DNA from: Salibacterium aidingense DSM 18341
GTDB taxonomy: Bacteria; Bacillota; Bacilli; Bacillales; Marinococcaceae
Length of the DNA: 64,000 bases
Assembly (NCBI RefSeq): GCF_000429685.1
Contig: NZ_AUCI01000011.1
Location: 1-64,000, forward strand
Reading direction: 5' to 3'
The notes under the pieces were generated by a model. That model worked only from the letters and a program-made list of their open reading frames with translations. It was not told the origin of the DNA and made no database searches. A program made the translations under genes and the position numbers. Position 1 is the first letter of the stretch, and each line of letters opens with the position of its first letter. Below are positions 59,173-64,000 of this stretch, piece by piece.

Positions 59173-59883
59173 TCACTTGTCTACCGGCATGGAGACGACA
59201 TGGTACTCTTCGTTTTCGAAAATGAGGGCGTTTAGCTGCATGTCAAAGCCGGCTCCACCGTCAATGCCTATTTTATCAGACTGAAACCAAACTCCAGCAT
59301 CCTGATGGAGTGTAGGGGTCGGTGTATGGCCAAAGATTACCGTTTTGTCCGCCGAATGCTGTTTTTCCAGAAAAGGAGAACGGATCCATACAAACGTACG
59401 AGCCGCGGCGTCCTTCCAATGTTCTTCATACGGATCTATACCGGCGTGAACCAAAATATGCTCCGGTGTCTCTTCATACAGCTGCAGGTTTTCTATGAAA
59501 TCCAAATGTTCCGGGAAATCCTGCCGGATGGCATGTTCAATTTCATCAAATGGGCTTTCGACAAGCTCTGCGCCAATGTAGCTTTTTAACGTTTCCATTC
59601 CCCCATTTTGCATCCACAGCGAGATATCTGTGCTGTCTTCCTGTTGAAACGCATGAAGCATCATATCTTCATGATTTCCCATCAAAAAGGTAATATTATC
59701 TCCCGCCAGTTCCTTTAACTGCAGGAGGTAACGGATGACCTGAAACGACTGCGGCCCGCGGTCAATATAGTCCCCAAGCAAAAACAGGCGGTCCTGTTCC
59801 GGATCATACTCCAGTTTTGTCAATAGCGACGTAAAGGTTTTAAATTGACCATGTATATCTGAAATAAAAATATCACGTGTCAG
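59173..59883 (-). CDS. Metallophosphoesterase (PrpE/PPP-type phosphatase), probable CTG start
   Basis: The calcineurin-like phosphatase is related to Ser/Thr protein phosphatases and ApaH/PrpE. Metal-binding motifs: SDIHG near the N-terminus, GDYIDRGP, MGNHED, and the later HAGIDP and FGHTPTP. The usual open frame starts at TTG 59823, which would lose SDIHG and its metal ligands. The coding frame actually continues upstream to 59883 and is preceded by GGAGGGG at 5 bp from CTG 59883-59881. No ATG, GTG or TTG lies in frame between, so CTG is the best start (236 residues). Substrate unclear: a protein phosphatase or dinucleotide hydrolase. Confidence 0.8.
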   Translation of the reverse strand: MTRDIFISDIHGQFKTFTSLLTKLEYDPEQDRLFLLGDYIDRGPQSFQVIRYLLQLKELAGDNITFLMGNHEDMMLHAFQQEDSTDISLWMQNGGMETLKSYIGAELVESPFDEIEHAIRQDFPEHLDFIENLQLYEETPEHILVHAGIDPYEEHWKDAAARTFVWIRSPFLEKQHSADKTVIFGHTPTPTLHQDAGVWFQSDKIGIDGGAGFDMQLNALIFENEEYHVVSMPVDK

Positions 59884-60012
59884 AAGGACCCCTCCCTTTC
59901 TATGTTCCTTAGTAAGTTATTCCCATTTTGACCTGAATAAAAACTAAAAGAGGATACAGCTGCCTCCTTGTAGAATGTAAAACGGGGACAATAACAAGAA
60001 AGAGGGAGACAA

Positions 60013-60402
60013 ATGAATAAGCTGGGCCGCATGATTATACTGGTAAACGATTATGACGAAGCATCCGCCTTTTATGAACAGGCTTTTGGTTTTAAAAAAC
60101 TGGTGGATAGGGAGGAATCCGGGCAGCGGTTTTTGCATTTAGGCCTCCCGGGACAAGATGATACCGGTCTCTGGTTTTTAAAAGCGGACACTCCGGAGCA
60201 GAAAGAAAAAATAGGGAACCAGACCACCCCGCATCCGGCCCTGGTTCTGTATACCGACAATTTTACACAGGCACTGAGGCAGGCAGAACAGGCGGGAGCG
60301 GAAGCCATGGGGGAAATCATGGATACCCCGGAACACCAGGCGGTCCATGTCAAAGATTTATATGGAAATATTATTATCCTAGTTCAGCTTTCGCAGGAAT
60401 AA
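60013..60402 (+). CDS. VOC-family (glyoxalase/bleomycin-resistance-like) protein
   Basis: The 129-residue single-domain VOC protein begins MIILVNDYDEASAFYEQAFG and ends AVHVKDLYGNIIILVQ. Members are metal-dependent dioxygenases, isomerases or drug-binding proteins; the reaction is unknown here. AAAGAGGGAGACAA precedes the ATG. It lies between the divergent phosphatase and dagK, 75 bp before the latter. Confidence 0.8.
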   Translation: MNKLGRMIILVNDYDEASAFYEQAFGFKKLVDREESGQRFLHLGLPGQDDTGLWFLKADTPEQKEKIGNQTTPHPALVLYTDNFTQALRQAEQAGAEAMGEIMDTPEHQAVHVKDLYGNIIILVQLSQE

Positions 60403-60477
60403 AACAGAAGACTCGCCAGGACTTTTGGAATCGTGTAGGATAGGGAGAGACAAGAATTTACTAATAGGAGAACCGTC

Positions 60478-61362
60478 ATGAAACGAGCACGAGTAATATA
60501 CAACCCGACGTCTGGAAAAGAGCAAACGAAAAAACATCTTCCCTATATATTGGACCGTCTGGAAAACGAGGGATACGAAGCTTCCGCTCATATGACCAAA
60601 CGCGAGGGTGGAGCGAGAGATGAAGCGAGACGGGCAGGGGAGAGTGGATTTGATGTCGTTGTGGCAGCGGGAGGCGACGGCACCATTTTTGAAGTTATCA
60701 ATGGATTGGCAGAGTTGAAGAGGCGTCCCAAATTAGGAATCATCCCGGCTGGTACAACAAATGATTTGGCCCGCGCCCTTGGCCTTCATCGAAATGATAT
60801 TGAGTCGGTATGTGATGTGATTTGCTCTAACCACAGCCAGCCGATCGACATCGGCAAAGTGAACGACCAATATTTCATTAATATTGCTGCCGGGGGAAAG
60901 CTGACAGAGCTTACGTATGACACCCCAAGCAAGCTCAAGACGATGCTCGGGCAGTTTGCCTATTATGTTAAAGGATTTGAAAAGCTCCGTTTCTTAAAAC
61001 CAAAATACGCCCGGATCGAATACGATGGGAAACTGTTTGAAGGAGAAATCATGATGTTTCTTATTTCCAATACGAATTCCGTCGGCGGATTTGAAAAGCT
61101 GGTTCCAAACGCCCAATTTAACGACGGCATGTTTGATATGATTGTGATTAAAAAAACAAACATCCCTGAACTGATCCGTATTGGCAGCCAGGCCTTGAAT
61201 GGAGAACACCTGCATCATGATAAAATTATGTACATGCAGGCAAACCGGATAAAAATTGATGTGGAAGAGGACATGGAGCTGAATTTGGATGGGGAATACG
61301 GGGGAGTTCTCCCGGCAGAATTTGTGAATCTTCATCATCATCTTCACATGTTCTGTCCGTAA
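60478..61362 (+). CDS. dagK: Diacylglycerol kinase DgkB/YerQ
   Basis: The 294-residue soluble lipid kinase recycles diacylglycerol from lipoteichoic acid synthesis to phosphatidic acid. N-terminal VIYNPTSGKE, nucleotide loop VAAGGDGTIFEVINGL (about 61-76), PAGTTNDLARALG (about 91-103), C-terminal DGEYGGVLPAEF. ATG 60478 with AGGAGAACCGTC upstream. B. subtilis carries the homologue (yerQ) near gatCAB as well. Confidence 0.93.
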   Translation: MKRARVIYNPTSGKEQTKKHLPYILDRLENEGYEASAHMTKREGGARDEARRAGESGFDVVVAAGGDGTIFEVINGLAELKRRPKLGIIPAGTTNDLARALGLHRNDIESVCDVICSNHSQPIDIGKVNDQYFINIAAGGKLTELTYDTPSKLKTMLGQFAYYVKGFEKLRFLKPKYARIEYDGKLFEGEIMMFLISNTNSVGGFEKLVPNAQFNDGMFDMIVIKKTNIPELIRIGSQALNGEHLHHDKIMYMQANRIKIDVEEDMELNLDGEYGGVLPAEFVNLHHHLHMFCP

Positions 61363-61380
61363 ATAGGGCAACAATCAGAA

Positions 61381-61416
61381 AAAAACGGCCGAAGTAAGTA
61401 TCCAGGCCGTTTTGTA
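61381..61416. terminator. Bidirectional terminator after dagK
   Basis: AACGGCC (61384-61390) / GGCCGTT (61405-61411), 14-nt loop, A-tract on the left and TTTT on the right; serves dagK and the convergent acetyltransferase. Confidence 0.8.
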
Positions 61417-61417
61417 T

Positions 61418-62002
61418 TTAGTTAGGAGAATCTGTCTTTTCCCACTCGGACCTTAATAAAGCGTAGAGGGTCACATCCCGGCGACTTCCTTTCACCTGCA
61501 GGCGTCCTCGCATCACACCTTCCCGGGACATGCCGAGTTTCTCCATTACCCGGATCGACTTCGCATTATCTGCATAACAACGTGCTTCTATCCGAAATAA
61601 ATTCATATGCTGAAAGCCGAAAGCCGCAAGTTTTTGGGCAGCTTCCGGGATCAACCCCTGTCCCCAGTAAGAAGGGGTAAGAACATAACCGAGTTCGGCT
61701 GTTGCGTTTTCTCTCTCCCACCATACAAAATCAATCGTGCCAATGACGCGGCCGGTCGACTTATATTCAATCGCGAAGGGAGCCAGCTCTCCTTTTTTGT
61801 ATTTTTCAAAAGCAATATTAAAAAATTGCTGGGTATCCTGTATGGATTGGTGGGTGTCCCAAAGCATGTACTGGCTCACTTCCGGGTTGGAAGCATAGTT
61901 ATATACGTCATGGAGGTCGTCTTGAAGCAATTTTCGCAAACGAAGCCGATCGGTTTCCAGTTCAGGAAAGGGATCAAATAGATTCAAGGGTTTTGTCTTC
62001 AT
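61418..62002 (-). CDS. GNAT acetyltransferase (RimJ/RimL-like)
   Basis: The 194-residue GCN5-related N-acetyltransferase begins ELETDRLRLRKLLQDDL, typical of the RimJ/RimL branch. The acetyl-CoA loop motif is YVLTPSYWGQGLIPEAAQKL; later come the FRIEARCYADNAKSIRVMEKLGM and GVMRG segments. Such enzymes acetylate ribosomal-protein N-termini or amines. The start is ATG 62002; the longer frame to 62278 overlaps the acidic gene and has no ribosome site. AAAGG precedes 62002, a weak site; 46 bp separate it from the upstream codirectional acidic gene. Confidence 0.85.
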   Translation of the reverse strand: MKTKPLNLFDPFPELETDRLRLRKLLQDDLHDVYNYASNPEVSQYMLWDTHQSIQDTQQFFNIAFEKYKKGELAPFAIEYKSTGRVIGTIDFVWWERENATAELGYVLTPSYWGQGLIPEAAQKLAAFGFQHMNLFRIEARCYADNAKSIRVMEKLGMSREGVMRGRLQVKGSRRDVTLYALLRSEWEKTDSPN

Positions 62003-62048
62003 AGCTACGCCTTTCTGGGTCCAGACTATAGAATGAGTGCCAAGAAAT

Positions 62049-62555
62049 CTAGTTAGTTTTCTCATAGGTCCCCGAGCTGCTGTCAAAAGAGTCTTCCCAA
62101 TCAAAGGAATCGTTTGTTTCATTTTCATAGGTGTCCTCAAACGTTTCTCCAAACTGATCCCATTTTTCTTCAAAGGAAGAGGGATCATGATGTAAGGATG
62201 ATTCTGCTTCAGCGCCTGTATCCGAAGCAGGAGCGGAAAAGCGGGTGTCTCCAAACGCCCCAAACTTAGTAAAATCAAGGAATTCTAAATCTGGGAACGG
62301 AGACTCCGATTCAAAAGAACGCCACTCTTCATCAAAATCTTCCAGTTTTTCTTCTTCTGTCCGGTTGTCTTCAGCCGCTTTTTCGGCTTCCTGCTGAGCT
62401 TCACTCCAGGTCTCTTCCCATTCTTCCTCCGATGTTGTTTCTGTCTCAGGCGGAGTGTCTTTCTCTTTATTCCAGAACAAATCATTAGGAAATGAAAAAG
62501 AAGAAAAAGGAGAGAGAAGGCCGGCTCCTAATATAAGCACGGCGAATGACTTCAA
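62049..62555 (-). CDS. Secreted or membrane-anchored acidic hypothetical protein
   Basis: The 168-residue protein has a 20-25-residue signal peptide (KSFAVLILGAGLLSPFSSF), then almost entirely Glu, Asp, Ser, Trp and Phe, with no detectable domain (for example TSEEEWEETWSEAQQEAEKA). This composition marks an intrinsically disordered extracytoplasmic protein. TTG 62555 is preceded by CAGGAGG at 10 bp. The reading is supported by the strong signal sequence and its uninterrupted length, but no homologue is recognised. It may share a transcript with the GNAT gene. Confidence 0.55.
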   Translation of the reverse strand: MKSFAVLILGAGLLSPFSSFSFPNDLFWNKEKDTPPETETTSEEEWEETWSEAQQEAEKAAEDNRTEEEKLEDFDEEWRSFESESPFPDLEFLDFTKFGAFGDTRFSAPASDTGAEAESSLHHDPSSFEEKWDQFGETFEDTYENETNDSFDWEDSFDSSSGTYEKTN

Positions 62556-62585
62556 GCTGCATCGTCCTCCTGTTCTTACATTGTT

Positions 62586-62612
62586 AAAAAAGCGCCGTCA
62601 CGGCGCTTTTTT
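62586..62612. terminator. Perfect hairpin terminator
   Basis: AAAAAAGCGCCG and CGGCGCTTTTTT flank a TCA loop. It could terminate the 28-codon minus ORF, reading towards the acidic gene. Confidence 0.8.
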
Positions 62613-62678
62613 CTTCGCGGATAAGAAAATATACGAGGAAAGGTTTTGCGTTGTTCTTATCCCTATGCAGGCAAGGGA

Positions 62679-62765
62679 TTAATACCCTCTGCGAATATTA
62701 AAGAAAGACCAAATCCCTGTTCCAATAGATACTAGAATAGTGAAGATAATAAACCAATGCGGCAT
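62679..62765 (-). CDS. 28-residue membrane micro-protein
   Basis: A short ORF below most size cut-offs: ATG 62765-62763, stop 62681-62679. It encodes one hydrophobic helix (PHWFIIFTILVSIGTGIW) with a basic C-terminus (FFNIRRGY). GAAAGGAG precedes the ATG by 8 bp, a promoter lies upstream, and a perfect terminator follows. This is the full layout of a real gene. It resembles single-pass micro-proteins that associate with larger membrane complexes, but I recognise no family. Confidence 0.65.
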   Translation of the reverse strand: MPHWFIIFTILVSIGTGIWSFFNIRRGY

Positions 62766-62815
62766 GAGGGAAGCTCCTTTCTCCTAAGTAATCGGTGAAC
62801 TTACACTTACTATCA

Positions 62816-62844
62816 AGAATAGTATGATTCCGAAAAAAAATCAA
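62816..62844 (-). promoter_or_regulatory. Promoter of the micro-protein gene
   Basis: On the minus strand, TTGATT (62844-62839), a 17-bp spacer, then TATTCT (62821-62816), 51 bp upstream of the ATG. Confidence 0.45.
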
Positions 62845-62881
62845 TGAGCAATAAGCGAACGCTTGGTATTTATTGTGGAGT

Positions 62882-62918
62882 AAAAAACGGATAGGTATAC
62901 AGCCCATCCGTTTTTTTC
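62882..62918 (-). terminator. Terminator of the DUF779/aldehyde dehydrogenase operon
   Basis: AAAAAACGGAT / ATCCGTTTTTTT around AGGTATACAGCCC; symmetric, so usable on the minus strand as required. Confidence 0.85.
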
Positions 62919-62919
62919 G

Positions 62920-63294
62920 TTATGCTTCGTTTTTCAGGGCTTCTCGTTCTTTTTCGGTATACATGCGGGAACGGGTAAGAAATCGTTTGCCTTCTGGTCC
63001 TTCGAGGGAAAACATGCCGCCGCGGCCATCCACCACGTCGATGATCAGCTGGGTATGCTTCCAGTACTCATACTGGTCTTTTGACATATAAAACGGCATG
63101 CCTCCGATATCCCCCAGGTATACGTCACTTTCTCCGACACGGAATTCGCCTTCAGGAAAGCACATCGGCGAACTGCCGTCGCAGCAGCCCCCGGATTGAT
63201 GAAACATCAGCGGGCCGTGTTTTTCTCTCAGCTTTTCAATGAATTCCAGGGCTGATTCTGTTGCTGTCACTTTCTCTACCTTCATGAGATCCAC
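62920..63294 (-). CDS. DUF779 protein
   Basis: The 124-residue DUF779 protein has a conserved block around GGCCDGSSPMCF (about 36-47), with three cysteines that could bind a metal, and the ending DVVDGRGGMFSLE. DUF779 genes are often found beside aldehyde dehydrogenases, as here: it is 17 bp downstream of the partial ALDH and co-transcribed. The biochemical role is unknown; redox or metal assistance to the dehydrogenase is a guess. GAAAGGGTGGATCTC precedes the ATG. Confidence 0.9.
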   Translation of the reverse strand: MDLMKVEKVTATESALEFIEKLREKHGPLMFHQSGGCCDGSSPMCFPEGEFRVGESDVYLGDIGGMPFYMSKDQYEYWKHTQLIIDVVDGRGGMFSLEGPEGKRFLTRSRMYTEKEREALKNEA

Positions 63295-63311
63295 CCTTTC
63301 TGTATCATGAC

Positions 63312-64000
63312 TTAAAAGAAACCGAGGGCGCTGTCTCCATAGCTGACGAGCAGGTTTTTCGTCTGCTGGTAATGATCAAGCATCATTTTATGGTTTTCAC
63401 GGCCGATGCCGGATTTTTTGTAGCCGCCGAATGCCGCGTGTGCCGGGTAGTCATGGTAGCAGTTCGTCCAGACGCGGCCGGCCTGAATTTCACGCCCAAA
63501 GCGGTAGGCTGTGTTAATGTCGCGGGTCCAGACCCCGGCTCCTAAACCATACAATGTATCATTGGCAATCTCCAGCGCTTCTTCGTTTGTTTTAAACGTC
63601 GTTACCGCCAAAACGGGACCGAAAATTTCCTCCTGGAAAATACGCATCTTATTGTTCCCTTTGAAAATCGTCGGTTGTACATAATAGCCGCCGGCCATTT
63701 CTCCATCCAGTTTATTAACTTCCCCTCCGGTAAGAACTTCCGCACCTTCCTGTTTTCCGATATCGAGATAGGAAATGATTTTCTCCATCTGCTCCTGGGA
63801 AGCCTGGGCGCCCATCATCGTCTCCGTATCAAGCGGATGACCGGCCTTGATCGCTTCCACCCGTTTCAGCGCTTTTTCCATAAATTTATCATAGATGGAT
63901 TCATGAATCAGAGCACGGGATGGACATGTGCAGACTTCCCCCTGGTTGAGGGCGAACATAACGAACCCTTCGATCGCTTTATCGAGGAATTTATCATCTT
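63312..64000 (-). CDS. Aldehyde dehydrogenase, C-terminal part (runs off the window)
   Basis: This is the C-terminal half of an NAD(P)-dependent aldehyde dehydrogenase: 229 residues are visible, and the frame is open through position 64000, so the apparent ATG at 63959 is internal. The catalytic cysteine is in [29 protein letters not shown] carries the conserved Glu-Phe. The C-terminal [20 protein letters not shown] is typical of class ALDH-II/AldA enzymes. With DUF779 it resembles acetaldehyde/AldB-type enzymes. The N-terminal half and start are outside the window. Confidence 0.9.
   Translation of the reverse strand, partial: DDKFLDKAIEGFVMFALNQGEVCTCPSRALIHESIYDKFMEKALKRVEAIKAGHPLDTETMMGAQASQEQMEKIISYLDIGKQEGAEVLTGGEVNKLDGEMAGGYYVQPTIFKGNNKMRIFQEEIFGPVLAVTTFKTNEEALEIANDTLYGLGAGVWTRDINTAYRFGREIQAGRVWTNCYHDYPAHAAFGGYKKSGIGRENHKMMLDHYQQTKNLLVSYGDSALGFF

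Noticed and set aside
62003-62278. Extended start of the GNAT gene
   Set aside because: The frame overlaps the acidic secreted gene, and the added sequence is low-complexity shadow without a ribosome site.

Overview
The window looks like chromosomal DNA of a low-to-moderate-GC Gram-positive bacterium in the Bacillaceae, probably a halophilic or alkaliphilic member. Three things point there. The gene order yebE-yebG-purEKBCSQLFMNHD-(small gene)-yerA-yerB-yerC-pcrB-pcrA-ligA-yerH/camS-gatCAB-dagK is the Bacillus subtilis order. Shine-Dalgarno sites are strong (AAGGAGG) and GTG/TTG starts are frequent. Secreted proteins are very acidic, and a choline dehydrogenase for glycine-betaine synthesis is present. 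The species call is inference only. I saw no rRNA, tRNA, CRISPR array or intact mobile element.

Layout. Positions 1-1630 are a gene graveyard: a structured segment resembling group II intron RNA, a frameshifted FMN reductase tail, an IS-like end, a small membrane-protein tail abutting an EamA-transporter tail, and a decayed minus-strand ORF. From 1.6 to 12 kb are stand-alone accessory genes: betA, a double-domain VOC protein, a methyltransferase, a VanR/VanS/VanY-like trio, a small unknown protein, an aldo/keto reductase, and a large S-layer-homology protein with YcdB-like repeats. From 12.3 to 16.6 kb is a MoxR ATPase/DUF58/transglutaminase operon. It is followed by guaA (unusual guanine-type riboswitch leader) and a purine permease gene (canonical guanine riboswitch). 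The minus-strand trehalose operon treP-treA-treR (20.2-24.3 kb) carries two identical TreR operators and a cre site. YitT, a YhfP-type oxidoreductase, an M20 amidohydrolase and a patatin follow.

From 29.8 to 43.7 kb come yebE, yebG and the 12-gene purine operon. That operon is preceded by paired PurR boxes, a promoter, a third guanine riboswitch and a terminator. From 44.3 to 61.4 kb is the conserved yerA-to-dagK block, covering adenine deamination, the PcrA helicase, DNA ligase and the GatCAB amidotransferase, with an unrecognised membrane protein inserted between yerC and pcrB. The right end holds a GNAT acetyltransferase, an acidic secreted protein, a 28-codon membrane ORF missed by length cut-offs, and a DUF779/aldehyde dehydrogenase pair running off the edge.

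How it fits together. Purine metabolism dominates: IMP synthesis (pur operon), GMP synthesis (guaA), base uptake (pbuG) and a YerA adenine-deaminase homologue. Three guanine-class riboswitches in 14.5 kb, plus PurR boxes, place much of it under purine feedback. I found no clearly novel multi-gene defence or biosynthetic system. The best leads are the guaA riboswitch with non-canonical loops, clustered GGAC(A)TTTGTTCCG-type intergenic repeats, the yerC-pcrB membrane protein, the short membrane ORF and a probable CTG-initiated phosphatase.
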